Source: Stutzerimonas azotifigens DSM 17556
GTDB lineage: Bacteria; Pseudomonadota; Gammaproteobacteria; Pseudomonadales; Pseudomonadaceae
DNA: 56,468 nucleotides
Direction: 5' to 3'
Assembly: GCF_000425625.1 (NCBI RefSeq)
Contig: NZ_KE384416.1
Location: 79,986 to 136,453 of the forward strand
Part shown: positions 1-8,023 of the stretch, in pieces
Numbering within the stretch: the first letter of the stretch is position 1
Layout: each line of letters begins with the position of its first letter
The notes under the pieces: generated by a model
The model's database searches: none
What the model was told of the DNA's origin: nothing
Seen by the model: the letters and a program-made list of their open reading frames with translations, nothing else
Translations under genes and position numbers: made by a program

Positions 1-33
1 CCCTCTCCCCTCGGGTGAGGGCCGGGGTGAGGG
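1..33. repeat. Dispersed C/G-rich palindromic repeat (CCCTCTCCC...GGTGAGGG family)
   Basis: The window opens inside a short intergenic repeat whose left arm is CCCTCTCCCCT and whose right part is GAGGGCCGGGGTGAGGG. The same two blocks occur inside vgrG (55998-56008 and 56064-56080). Related units lie near 7650, 7845, 12620, 12800, 18607, 21825 and 21890. It does not look coding and is probably a REP/MITE-like element or remnant. Confidence 0.7.
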
Positions 34-58
34 CTGGTCTGCACCGACCGTGGATTGT

Positions 59-88
59 GGTGGGCTGAAGCGGAACGCCGCCCGGCCC
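59..88 (+). repeat. 30-bp dispersed repeat, copy 1
   Basis: The 30 bases from GGTGGGCTGAAG to GCCCGGCCC recur exactly, in reverse orientation, at 28658-28687. Both copies are intergenic. A perfect 30-bp match in two unrelated spacers points to a dispersed repeat rather than chance. Confidence 0.75.
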
Positions 89-131
89 CTACGCCCACGC
101 GTGCAACCCGAAGGCCGGGCCGAATGGATAG

Positions 132-347
132 TCAGCTGTCCTTCAGCCGGAAGCCGATCTTCACCGTGACCTGGTAGTGGCCGACCTTGCCGTTCTCCAC
201 GTGCCCGCGGACCTCGCCGACCTCGAACCACTCGATGAGCTCAAGGCTCTTGCTGGCCTCGGCGATGGCGTTCTGGATGGCGTCGTCGATGCTGGTGCGC
301 GACGAGCCGACGATTTCGATCTTCTTGTAGATGTGGTGATCGGTCAT
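132..347 (-). CDS. Dodecin family flavin-binding protein
   Basis: This 71-residue protein (starting MTDHHIYKKIEIVGSS) has dodecin length and sequence: an N-terminal beta strand, the helix S/TSIDDAIQNAIAEASKSL, then W44-F-E-V and GHVENGKVGHYQVTVKIGF. Dodecins form dodecameric shells that store or buffer flavin in the cytoplasm. The tryptophan in the WFEV segment is the residue expected to stack on the flavin. The start is set by a clear AAGGAG 6 bases upstream; the longer reading frame to 416 has no such site and no family similarity. It lies 81 bases downstream of the KTSC gene on the same strand, so it may share read-through but probably has its own translation signal. Confidence 0.92.
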   Translation of the reverse strand: MTDHHIYKKIEIVGSSRTSIDDAIQNAIAEASKSLELIEWFEVGEVRGHVENGKVGHYQVTVKIGFRLKDS

Positions 348-428
348 GAACTTCTCCTTCGGTCTGCCAGAGCCTCCGCTCGAAGAATGCGTCCTGCCTA
401 GTTCTGGCCCGCGCACGCGCGGGTAAGT

Positions 429-665
429 TCAGCCGGACGGCGGGCCGCCCTCGTCGAGGGCTTCGTAGGGGTAGCCGGCGGCCTTGAATACCTGGTTGAA
501 GTGCTGCCCGATCGACTCCGCCTCGAGCAGCTCCAGCACCGCCGCGGGCGGCACCTGGCGGTAGCGGTACAGCCGGCCGCCGTGGAAGCGCACTTCCAGC
601 ACACCGGCATCGAGGTCGTAGCCGAGGCTGTCGATGGCCTCGGAGTCGATCGCCACGTGCTTCAC
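429..665 (-). CDS. KTSC domain protein
   Basis: This 78-residue protein (VKHVAIDSEAIDSLGYD...) matches the small KTSC domain. It has the DSxAIxSxGYD start, the LEVRFHGGRLYRYRQVP core, and a C-terminal segment with AESIGQHFNQVFKAAGYPY. KTSC stands for Lys-Thr-Ser-Cys, a short beta-rich domain often found next to lysyl-tRNA synthetase-like proteins; its biochemical role is unknown. I chose the GTG start at 665 because it overlaps the TGA stop of the ABC transporter gene (GTGA) and begins right at the domain, indicating translational coupling. The upstream ATG at 713 would add residues unlike the family. Confidence 0.8.
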   Translation of the reverse strand: MKHVAIDSEAIDSLGYDLDAGVLEVRFHGGRLYRYRQVPPAAVLELLEAESIGQHFNQVFKAAGYPYEALDEGGPPSG

Positions 666-2458
666 GCCGTGGCGCCCGGTAGCGGGTCGAACCCCTCCGA
701 CTGCAGGCGCCACAGGCGCGCGAATTCGCCGCCGTGCTGGCGCAGTTCCTGGGGCGAGCCGTCTTCGACGATCTGACCATGGCGCAGCACCACGATGCGG
801 TCGAAGCCGGACAGGGTCGACAGCCGGTGCGCCACCGCCAGTACCGTGCGGCCTTCGACCAGGCGGTTCAGCGCGGCCTGGATCTCCGCCTCGGACTGGG
901 TGTCGAGCGCCGAGGTGGCCTCGTCGAGGATGAGGATCGGCGCGTTCTTCAGGAACGCCCGGGCGATGCCCAGGCGCTGGCGCTGGCCGCCGGAGAGCAT
1001 CACCCCGCGTTCGCCGACCAGCGTTCGGTAGCCCTCCGGCAGCTCGCGGATGAAGCCGTGGCAGAAGGCCTGGCGCGCCGCCTCGTAGACTTCCTCGTCG
1101 GTGGCGGTGGGGCAGCCGTAGCGGATGTTCTCGAGGATGCTGCGGTTGAACAGCGCGGTCTCCTGCGGGACCACGGCGATCTTCTCGCGCAGGCTATCCT
1201 GGCTGACGCTGCGGATGTCCTGCCCGTCGATCAGGATGCGCCCATGCTGGACATCGTCGAGGCGCTGCAGCAGGCCGATCAGGGTCGACTTGCCGGCCCC
1301 GGAGGAGCCGACGATGCCGACCTTCTGCCCCGGCGGGATGTGCAGGTCGAGGCCGTTGAACACCTGGCCGCGGCCCGGGTAGCTGTAGGAAATGCGTTCG
1401 AAGCGGATGTCGCCCTCGGCCAGCAGCAGGCGATCGGATGGATCGTCCAGCGCGTGCGGCTGCACCACGATGTGCAGGGTGTCGGCGATGGCGCCGAGCT
1501 GCTGGGTGGCGTCCACCAGCGCCAGCGCCAGGTCGCGCGAGCCGTGCAGGATGCGGAAGGTCAGCGCGCTGACCAGCACCACGTCGCCGGCGGTGACGCC
1601 GCCGCCGAGCCAGCTGCGCACGGCCCAGACGAGCATGCCGCCGGCCATCAGCGACAGGCAGATGTCGTGCAGCACCCGCGCCTTTTCCAGGTACATCCAG
1701 CTGCGCCGCTGGGCGTGCGCCTCGTAGCCGATCTCGTGGGCCAGCCGCTCGGCCTCGCGGTCGCGCGCGGCGAAGGCCTTGATGGTCCAGACGTTGGAGA
1801 CCGCGTCGACCAGTTCGCCGCCGACACGCGCCGCCTGGCTGGCGAAGCGCTGGTGCTTGGAGCGGCCGCGGATGCCGAAGCTGGTGATCAGCAGCGCGAC
1901 CACCAGCACGAAGCCGATCAACGCCACCGCCATGCGCCAGTCGACGGTGAACAGCACGATCACCGCGCCGATGAAATCGACGATCGGCGGCACGATCTTC
2001 CAGGTCAGGCCGCCGTAGATGGCGCCGGCGGCCTGCCCCACCGCCGAGATGCGGTTGCCCAGCGAGCCGGCGAAGTGCTCGGTGAAGTAGCGCATCGGGT
2101 GGCCGGTGAGGTATTTGAACAGGTCGACGCGGATGTCCACGCAGCTGGCCACCACGGTGCGGCAGCCGAGCCAGCCGCCGAGGCGCCAGAACAGGTTCTC
2201 CAGCACGATCAGCCCGAGGAACAGCCACAGCGGCGTCCACACGTCCGCCGCGGCGCGCTCGGCCGCGCTGCTGGCCGCGGCCATGGCGTCGACCAGCAGC
2301 TTCATGCCGTACTGAACGGCGACCGCGCAGAGCGCGGCGCTGACGATCAGGGCGAACAGCCCGCCGAAGTGCCGGGGGCGCTTCAGCACGTAATGCCAGA
2401 GGAAGGCCACCGAGCCGTTGGGCATCGGGGTTTCCGGCAGCTTCTGCGGGGCGTTCAT
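662..2458 (-). CDS. ABC exporter half-transporter (permease fused to ATPase)
   Basis: This 598-residue protein has an N-terminal membrane domain of about six helices (residues 30-320) followed by an ATPase domain. Walker A is GSSGAGKST (384-392), the signature is LSGGQ (488-492) and Walker B is ILILDEATSALD (508-519), so it should be an active, homodimeric MsbA/exporter-type pump in the inner membrane. Its start codon shares one base with the glycosidase stop (TGATG), and its stop overlaps the KTSC start, so it belongs to the glycan operon. By context it probably flips or exports a lipid-linked or free saccharide made by the upstream enzymes. The substrate is inference; no sequence feature fixes it. 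Confidence 0.9.
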   Translation of the reverse strand: MNAPQKLPETPMPNGSVAFLWHYVLKRPRHFGGLFALIVSAALCAVAVQYGMKLLVDAMAAASSAAERAAADVWTPLWLFLGLIVLENLFWRLGGWLGCRTVVASCVDIRVDLFKYLTGHPMRYFTEHFAGSLGNRISAVGQAAGAIYGGLTWKIVPPIVDFIGAVIVLFTVDWRMAVALIGFVLVVALLITSFGIRGRSKHQRFASQAARVGGELVDAVSNVWTIKAFAARDREAERLAHEIGYEAHAQRRSWMYLEKARVLHDICLSLMAGGMLVWAVRSWLGGGVTAGDVVLVSALTFRILHGSRDLALALVDATQQLGAIADTLHIVVQPHALDDPSDRLLLAEGDIRFERISYSYPGRGQVFNGLDLHIPPGQKVGIVGSSGAGKSTLIGLLQRLDDVQHGRILIDGQDIRSVSQDSLREKIAVVPQETALFNRSILENIRYGCPTATDEEVYEAARQAFCHGFIRELPEGYRTLVGERGVMLSGGQRQRLGIARAFLKNAPILILDEATSALDTQSEAEIQAALNRLVEGRTVLAVAHRLSTLSGFDRIVVLRHGQIVEDGSPQELRQHGGEFARLWRLQSEGFDPLPGATA

Positions 2459-3612
2459 CAGGTCACCGGTTCGGTGTCGTGGTGCGGTTCGAGGGCGGCG
2501 AAGCGCGTCTGCTGCAGGCGCAGCTCGTCGGCCAGGCCTTCATGGAGCACCCGCTCGCCGCTGTCGTCGGCGAAGCCGAACAGGCCGGTGGGGCAGTGGC
2601 GTTCGTCGTCCCAGCCCGGGTAGTCGAGGATCGGGTACAGGCAGATGCCCTCCACCGGCACGCCGCGCTGCAGCGCCAGGCCGACCTGCTCGGCGACGTA
2701 GCGCAGCCAGTGGCCGCGCAGGTCGCCTTCGGCGCCGGTCTCGGCGACCAGCAGCGGCCGCCCGTAGCGCTTGTGGATCTCGGCGAGGATGCCCTTGAAC
2801 GGCCGGTAGTCCGGATGGCCCTGCTCGATGGTGGCGCCGCCGAGGTACCACTGGTTGTTCGAGTAGTAGTTGATGCCGACGATGTCGAGGTACTCGGGCT
2901 TGCCACCGAGCCCCGGCCAGGCCTTGCCGCAGAGCATGTCCCAGGCCTCGAACTGGGCCTGGCGGGCGACTTCGGCCTCGCGCTGCGGGCCGGGCCGGTC
3001 GCTGCTGGCGCGGATGTGGATGGCCGGGTCGACCTGGACGAAGCGCGCGCCCGGATCGACGGCGCGGATGGCGTCGATCGCGGCGATGCTGGCGCGCACC
3101 AGCTGTACCTTCAGCTCGGCGCCGCGGCCGACGCCCATGGGGTTGAACTGGCCATGATCGCCGCCGGCCCAGGACCAGTAGGAAATCTCGTTGATCGGCG
3201 AGTAGAACGCGGTGCTGCCGGTCTCCTCGCGCACCAGCTTCGCCGCCGCGGCGGCGAAGCGGGCGAAGCGCTCGACGAACTCGGGGCGCCAGACGTCGAT
3301 GTCGTCCGGCCAGCCGTAGTGGCACAGGTCCCAGATCACCTGGGTGCCCTGCTCGTGGGCGGTGCGCAGCATCGGCAGGAAGCTCGACCAGTCGTAGTGG
3401 CCCGGCGTGCGTTCGATCAGGTGCCAGCGCAGGCCGTCGCGCACCGTGCCGATACCGTGCCGGCGCAGCGCCGCGTAGTCGCGCGCGGCCCAGCGGTCGT
3501 GGCCGGTGGAGACCAGCAGGTCGAGCCGGCGGCCGTCCGCGCGCCGGTGCGTCGAGCACTCGAAGCCGCCGAGGAAGAATGTCTGGAAAAGCGAGGGCCG
3601 ATGCATGTTCAC
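2458..3612 (-). CDS. Clan GH-A glycoside hydrolase (family 1-like)
   Basis: This 384-residue TIM-barrel protein has no signal peptide. The proposed acid/base is in SPINEIS (E142) and the nucleophile in LLVAETGAEGD (E291), the strand-4 and strand-7 glutamates of clan A. GINYYSNNQWY and LYPILDYPGW are also typical of GH1/GH5-like enzymes. It is shorter than a classical GH1 beta-glucosidase (about 450 residues). It sits between the UDP-galactopyranose mutase and the ABC exporter and is translationally coupled to the exporter. Possible roles are trimming a glycan intermediate or acting as a transglycosylase; the substrate cannot be read from sequence. The start ATG at 3612 gives MNMHRPS; the second ATG at 3606 is also possible. 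Confidence 0.8.
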   Translation of the reverse strand: MNMHRPSLFQTFFLGGFECSTHRRADGRRLDLLVSTGHDRWAARDYAALRRHGIGTVRDGLRWHLIERTPGHYDWSSFLPMLRTAHEQGTQVIWDLCHYGWPDDIDVWRPEFVERFARFAAAAAKLVREETGSTAFYSPINEISYWSWAGGDHGQFNPMGVGRGAELKVQLVRASIAAIDAIRAVDPGARFVQVDPAIHIRASSDRPGPQREAEVARQAQFEAWDMLCGKAWPGLGGKPEYLDIVGINYYSNNQWYLGGATIEQGHPDYRPFKGILAEIHKRYGRPLLVAETGAEGDLRGHWLRYVAEQVGLALQRGVPVEGICLYPILDYPGWDDERHCPTGLFGFADDSGERVLHEGLADELRLQQTRFAALEPHHDTEPVT

Positions 3613-3749
3613 CTCTTGGACGTTCGACTCGCCGCGAGCTCCGCTGTCGCAGCGAGCCGTGAAAATCTTGGCGAATGGCTGATTCGCCGCGGTAGCGCCC
3701 CCGCGGCGGGCGGCCGCCCGTGCGCGCCGACCGCCCGCCGGGGCGATGG

Positions 3750-5000
3750 TCAGGACTGCGCCGCCAGCCCGGCCTCCTCGGAGACCGCCACGCCCTGCGC
3801 GGCCTCCTCGATGCGCTTGTACAGCGCCAGCGCCTGCCCGACCACCTGATCCATGTTGTAGTACTTGTAGGTCCCCAGCCGGCCGACGAAGGTCACGCCC
3901 GGCGTTTCGTCGGCGAGCTTCTGGTAGCGCTTGTAGAGCTCGGCGTTCTCCGGCCGCGGGATCGGGTAGTAGGGGTCGCCCTCGGCGGACGGGTATTCGT
4001 AGGTGACGCTGGTCTTCGGGTGCTCCTGCCCGGTGAGGTGCTTGTACTCGCTGATGCGCGTGTAGGGCACGTCCTCGGCCGGGTAGTTGACCGTGCCGAC
4101 CGCCTGGAACTGCGCCTGGTCGAGACTCTTGTGCTCGAACCTGAGCGAGCGGTACGGCAGCTTGCCGAAGCAGTAGCCGAAGTATTCGTCGATCGGCCCG
4201 CAGTAGATCAGGTGGTCGTATTGCACCTCGTTACGCACCTCGCGGTAGTCGGTGTTGAGCATCACCTTGATGTTCGGGTGCGAGAGCATCCGCTCGAACA
4301 TCCGGGTGTAGCCGTGCCTGGGCATCTGCTGGAAGGTGTCGGTGAAGTAGCGGTCGTCGGTGTTGGTGCGGGTCGGCACCCGCGAGGTGACCGACTTGTC
4401 CAGCTGCGACGGGTCCAGGCCCCACTGCTTGCGGGTGTAGCCGCGGAAGAACTTCTCGTACAGCTCGCGGCCGATGCCGTTGACCACCACGTCCTCGCTG
4501 GTGCGGATGTCCTCGACCGGCTCGGCGCGGCTGGCCAGGTAGTCGGCGGCCTCCTCGTCGGTGGTGAGGTTCAGCCCATAGAGCCTGTTCAGCGTCGTGC
4601 GGTTGATGGGAATCGGTACCTGCTGGCCATCCACCTGCGCCAGCACCCGATGCTCGTAGGGGCGCCACTCGGTGAAGCGCGACAGGTAGTCGACGATCCG
4701 CTGCGAGTTGGTGTGGAAGATGTGCGGGCCGTAGCGGTGGATGAGCACGCCGGCGTCGTCGTAGTGGTCGTAGGCGTTGCCGCCGATGTGCGGGCGGCGG
4801 TCGACCACCAGCACGCGCTTGTTCAGCCCCGCGGCCAGGCGCTCGGCGAGCACGCTGCCGGCGAAACCGGCGCCGACGATGAGGTAGTCGAAGCCGCGCT
4901 CGCGCGCCGGCGCGGCCGGTTGCAGGTTCAGTTCGATGGGGCTGTCGCTGCCGCCGCCGGCCTGCTCGGGGTTGCGGTCCTGGGGGATCACATCGCGCAT
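3750..5000 (-). CDS. glf: UDP-galactopyranose mutase
   Basis: This 416-residue flavoenzyme interconverts UDP-galactopyranose and UDP-galactofuranose. The FAD Rossmann motif VGAGFAGSVLAE lies near residue 42 and is followed by DRRPHIGGNAYDHYDD. GPHIFHTNS, WRPYEHRV and the C-terminal TFVGRLGTYKYYNMDQVVGQAL are characteristic of Glf and include the conserved arginines and tyrosines of the substrate pocket. The first 35 residues are a non-conserved extension rich in Asp, Pro and Gly. The start overlaps the end of the glycosyltransferase gene by 13 bases, so the two are co-translated. With galE divergent at 6584, this supplies the UDP-Galf donor for the operon. A gap of 137 bases separates it from the glycosidase gene. 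Confidence 0.93.
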   Translation of the reverse strand: MRDVIPQDRNPEQAGGGSDSPIELNLQPAAPARERGFDYLIVGAGFAGSVLAERLAAGLNKRVLVVDRRPHIGGNAYDHYDDAGVLIHRYGPHIFHTNSQRIVDYLSRFTEWRPYEHRVLAQVDGQQVPIPINRTTLNRLYGLNLTTDEEAADYLASRAEPVEDIRTSEDVVVNGIGRELYEKFFRGYTRKQWGLDPSQLDKSVTSRVPTRTNTDDRYFTDTFQQMPRHGYTRMFERMLSHPNIKVMLNTDYREVRNEVQYDHLIYCGPIDEYFGYCFGKLPYRSLRFEHKSLDQAQFQAVGTVNYPAEDVPYTRISEYKHLTGQEHPKTSVTYEYPSAEGDPYYPIPRPENAELYKRYQKLADETPGVTFVGRLGTYKYYNMDQVVGQALALYKRIEEAAQGVAVSEEAGLAAQS

Positions 5001-6172
5001 GTCATTTTCTCCTTCATCAGGCTCCAGGTGTGGTCCCAGGACATGTCGCCCAGGATGCGGTCGGCGCTCTCGAGCAGCCGGTCGCGGTCGCCGGCGTCGG
5101 CCAGCGCCGCCTCCGCGGCGGCGATGAATTCCTCGGGCGTTGCGGCGATCCGCACGATGCCGGTGTCGCCGTAGGTACGCACCACGTCGGTGATGGGGGT
5201 CGAGACCACCGGGCAGCCGCCGGCCAGGTACTCGGGGGTCTTGGTCGGGGAGATGAAGCGAGTCGAATCGTTCAGCGCGAAGGGCATGATCGCCACGTCC
5301 CAGCCGGACAGGTACTGCGGCAGCTCGTCGTAGGTCTTGCCGCCGAGGTAGTGGATGTTCTCGCGGCGCGGCAGGTCGGCCGGGTCGATCTTCACCACCG
5401 GGCCGACCAGCACGATCTGCCAGTGCGGGCGCAGCGCGGCGACGCGGTCGACCAGCCCGATGTCCAGGCGCTCGTCGATCACCCCGTAGAAGCCCAGGCG
5501 CGGATGCGGGATGGCCGCCTGGTCCTCCGGATCGGCCTGCGGCCGTCGCGCCGCGGCGAAATGCTCGACGTCGACGCTGCTGGGGAACGGATGGGCGTTG
5601 TCGTGCCGCTCGCGCTTGGCCTCGTACAGGCTATAGCCGCCGGTGAACACCAGGTCGGCGCGCGCGAGCAGCTCGCGCTCGCGCTCGACCAGCTCCGGCG
5701 GCGCGCCGCGAAAGGCCGACAGCTCGTCCATGCAGTCGTAGACGGTCAGTGCCGGCTTCAGGTGGTCGGAGAAGGCCAGGCTCATCGGCGTGTAGTACCA
5801 GAGCATCAGCTCGCCGACACCGAGCTTGGCCAGGTAGCCGTCGAGCAGTTCGCGCTGGGTACGGCTGGCCGCCTCGCCCTCGCAGCCCTGCGGCAGCCGC
5901 GGGATCAGCACCTGCACGCCGTTTTCCTCGGGGCGCACCTCGAGCCAGGGCCTGGCGTCCTCGGTGGGGATCGGCTCTTCGAAGAACAGCACGTTGAAAT
6001 CCCGGGCGAAGCGCGACATCAGGTGCTGAGGACGCTGGTAGACGAAGCTCCAGCGCAGGTGGGACAGGCAGAGCAGGGTCGGCACCTGCTCGTCGAAAAC
6101 GACCTCGACGGGGGGCTTCTGCGCGTTGCGCGACTTGCCGATGTCGTACTGGAAGGGACCGGCCCAACTCAT
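4988..6172 (-). CDS. Glycosyltransferase (GT-B fold, GT1/GT4-like)
   Basis: This 394-residue cytosolic protein starts with the LLCLSHLRWSFVYQRPQHLMSRFA motif seen in a group of GT-B glycosyltransferases. It continues with a DCMDELSAFRGAP segment, a KIDPADLPRRENIHYLGGKTYDELPQYLSGWDVAIMPF linker and a C-terminal donor site, SPTKTPEYLAGGCPVVSTPI, which has the E-x7-E-type layout reduced to PTKTPEYL. It is the promoter-proximal gene of the minus-strand glycan operon, directly upstream of glf. It is therefore the likely galactofuranosyl- or galactosyl-transferase of the pathway; acceptor and donor are inferred from context only. Confidence 0.83.
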   Translation of the reverse strand: MSWAGPFQYDIGKSRNAQKPPVEVVFDEQVPTLLCLSHLRWSFVYQRPQHLMSRFARDFNVLFFEEPIPTEDARPWLEVRPEENGVQVLIPRLPQGCEGEAASRTQRELLDGYLAKLGVGELMLWYYTPMSLAFSDHLKPALTVYDCMDELSAFRGAPPELVERERELLARADLVFTGGYSLYEAKRERHDNAHPFPSSVDVEHFAAARRPQADPEDQAAIPHPRLGFYGVIDERLDIGLVDRVAALRPHWQIVLVGPVVKIDPADLPRRENIHYLGGKTYDELPQYLSGWDVAIMPFALNDSTRFISPTKTPEYLAGGCPVVSTPITDVVRTYGDTGIVRIAATPEEFIAAAEAALADAGDRDRLLESADRILGDMSWDHTWSLMKEKMTCAM

Positions 6173-6583
6173 CTAGCACCTCGTTCGGACTTGCCACGAC
6201 GCCGAATCCGTCCAGCTGCCACGGCACCTTGAAAGCGGCGCGATCCTGCGCACGGTGGTTCGGAAAAGGGGCTTGACAAGGCATCACCCTTACGCTTCCC
6301 GCCGGCTATGGACGATGGAAAATGCGTTCGGTTCCCCCCGTGTTATCAACTTGACACTCCGTCGGCTGGCTGACGGGTCCCACGGAACTTGGCACCTCCA
6401 CGCCCGTCCTTAGAACAGGTCGTCGTATCACCCGCGGTGTTGGATATGTGAGCAGGCCCCTCGCCGCCGCCTTCCAATCCGGCACCGATAACTCTTCTGG
6501 AGCCTCACCCGTGCAGCGCCGCCCTCGGACGGCTCGCTGGCGTGCGTCTCCGAGTATTCGAAACTGCAAGACCGGAGGTAGAC
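6173..6583. promoter_or_regulatory. Divergent promoter region between the glycan operon and galE
   Basis: This spacer of about 411 bases separates the minus-strand glycosyltransferase operon from plus-strand galE, so promoters for both should lie here. It is less GC-rich than its surroundings near 6320-6420. The galE ribosome site GGAGGTA lies at 6574-6580. I could not fix a -35/-10 pair with confidence. Open frames here on either strand lack family features. Confidence 0.5.
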
Positions 6584-7627
6584 ATGATTCTGGTGACAGG
6601 GGGGGCAGGCTATATCGGCTCCCATGCGGTCCTGGAGCTGCTCCTGGCAGGCCACGACGTGCTGGTGCTGGACAACCTGTGCAACAGCTCGCGCCAGGCC
6701 ATCGAGCGGGTCGAGTACCTGGCCGGCCGACCGGTAAATTTCGTGAAGGGCGACGTGCGCAACCGTCCCCTGCTCAACGCGCTGTTCGCCGCGTACCCGA
6801 TCGGCGCGGTGATGCACTTCGCCGGCCTCAAGGCGGTCGGCGAAAGCGTGCGCGAACCCCTGCGCTACTACGAAACCAACGTCAGCGGCAGCATCGCGCT
6901 GTGCCAGGCGATGGCCGAGGCCGGGGTGTTCCGCCTGGTGTTCAGCTCCTCGGCGACGGTGTACGGGGAAACCAGCGTGATGCCGATCAGCGAGCAGTGT
7001 CCCACCGGGGTGCCGACCAACCCCTATGGGCAATCCAAGCTGATGGCCGAGAACGTGCTGCGCGGCCTGGCCAACTCCGACCCGCGCTGGTCGATCGGCC
7101 TGCTGCGCTACTTCAACCCGATCGGCGCGCACGAGTCCGGGCTGATCGGCGAGGACCCCAACGGCATTCCCAACAACCTGCTGCCCTACATGCTGCAGGT
7201 GGCGATCGGCCGGCGGAAGGAGCTGAACATCTTCGGCAACGACTACGCCACTCCGGACGGCACCGGCGTGCGCGACTACATCCACGTGGTCGACCTGGTG
7301 AAGGGCCACCTGCGCGCGCTGGAGCGGCTGGAGGACACCACCGGCGTGCACGTCTGGAACCTCGGAACCGGCCAGGGCCATTCGGTACTTGAGATGGTCC
7401 GCGCGCTGGAGGAGGTGTCCGGGCGCACCATCCGCTACAGCATCAAGCCGCGCCGCCCGGGCGACATCGCCCAATGCTGGTCCGACCCGCGCAAGGCCTG
7501 GAGCGAACTCGGCTGGCGCGCCGAACGCGACCTCAGGACCATGCTCGCCGACGCCTGGCGCTGGCAGTTGCAGAATCCACGCGGCTACACGGTGGAGAAG
7601 AAGGTCCCGGCGGCGCTGGCGAGCTAG
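6584..7627 (+). CDS. galE: UDP-glucose 4-epimerase
   Basis: This 347-residue short-chain dehydrogenase-type epimerase makes UDP-galactose from UDP-glucose. The NAD motif is TGGAGYIGS (5-13). The catalytic part has SSSATVYGE with the catalytic serine/threonine and NPYGQSK with the YxxxK pair. RYFNPIGAHESG and VRDYIHVVDLVKGH are standard GalE blocks, and the length is normal. The ATG at 6584 is set by GGAGGTA 4 bases upstream and begins exactly at the fold; longer frames add unrelated residues. It is divergent from the glf operon and probably feeds it. A run of seven G at 6599-6605 encodes Gly-Gly with rare GGG codons in the first ten codons, a possible slippage site. Confidence 0.95.
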   Translation: MILVTGGAGYIGSHAVLELLLAGHDVLVLDNLCNSSRQAIERVEYLAGRPVNFVKGDVRNRPLLNALFAAYPIGAVMHFAGLKAVGESVREPLRYYETNVSGSIALCQAMAEAGVFRLVFSSSATVYGETSVMPISEQCPTGVPTNPYGQSKLMAENVLRGLANSDPRWSIGLLRYFNPIGAHESGLIGEDPNGIPNNLLPYMLQVAIGRRKELNIFGNDYATPDGTGVRDYIHVVDLVKGHLRALERLEDTTGVHVWNLGTGQGHSVLEMVRALEEVSGRTIRYSIKPRRPGDIAQCWSDPRKAWSELGWRAERDLRTMLADAWRWQLQNPRGYTVEKKVPAALAS

Positions 7628-7658
7628 GCGCCCGCGACCGGCCAGCCCCTCACCCCAA

Positions 7659-7681
7659 CCCTCTCCCCGGCGGGGAGAGGG
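7659..7681. repeat. Hairpin repeat downstream of galE
   Basis: A perfect 10-bp stem (CCCTCTCCCC with GGGGAGAGGG) closes a 3-base loop 32 bases after the galE stop. It belongs to the CCCTCTCC/GGAGAGGG family and may stabilise or end the galE transcript. There is no U-tract, so it is not a classical intrinsic terminator. Confidence 0.6.
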
Positions 7682-7716
7682 GGTTGATCCGGTGCCGCCC
7701 GCAGCCGTGCAACCGG

Positions 7717-7986
7717 GTCGCAGGCAGAGCCTGCTCCTACAGGCGCTGCACGCGGCTTTTCCGTAGGAGCGAGCGCTGCTCGCGAATGCCTCCCGGCAGC
7801 GGCTGCGCCCGGCACCAAACGACCGGTGGCGCCAGGCTCTTCCCTTCTCCCTCCGGGAGAAGGTGGCCCGCAGGGCCGGATGAGGGCCGCGCATACGGCC
7901 TGACACCGAACCGAAGTCGCAGGCAGAGCCTGCTCCTACGGGTGCTGCACGCGGCTTTCCGTAGGAGCGAGCTCTGCTCGCGAAGG
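7717..7986. repeat. Tandem pair of REP-like units (7717-7787 and 7916-7986)
   Basis: Two nearly identical 70-base units begin GTCGCAGGCAGAGCCTGCTC and end GTAGGAGCGAGCxCTGCTCGCGAA, each holding two hairpins (CAGGC/GCCTG and GCGAGC/GCTCGC). The second half is the well-known Pseudomonas REP type. Between them, at about 7843-7890, lies another repeat, TTCTCCCTCCGGGAGAA followed by GGTGGCCCGCAGGGCCGGATGAGGG. The stretch 7628-8023 is otherwise empty of genes. Confidence 0.8.
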
Positions 7987-8023
7987 CTTCAGCGCCCAGA
8001 GGGCCGGATTGAGGGCGCTTGCC

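Noticed and set aside
734..5174. Very long plus-strand open frames over the glycan operon (734-2623, 2479-3849, 3720-5174)
   Set aside because: They lie antisense to genes with clear enzyme motifs, are biased to Ala/Arg/Gln/Val from GC-rich shadow codons, and have no recognisable domain.
6428..7906. 492-residue minus-strand frame opposite galE
   Set aside because: Antisense to an intact galE, with composition typical of a shadow frame.
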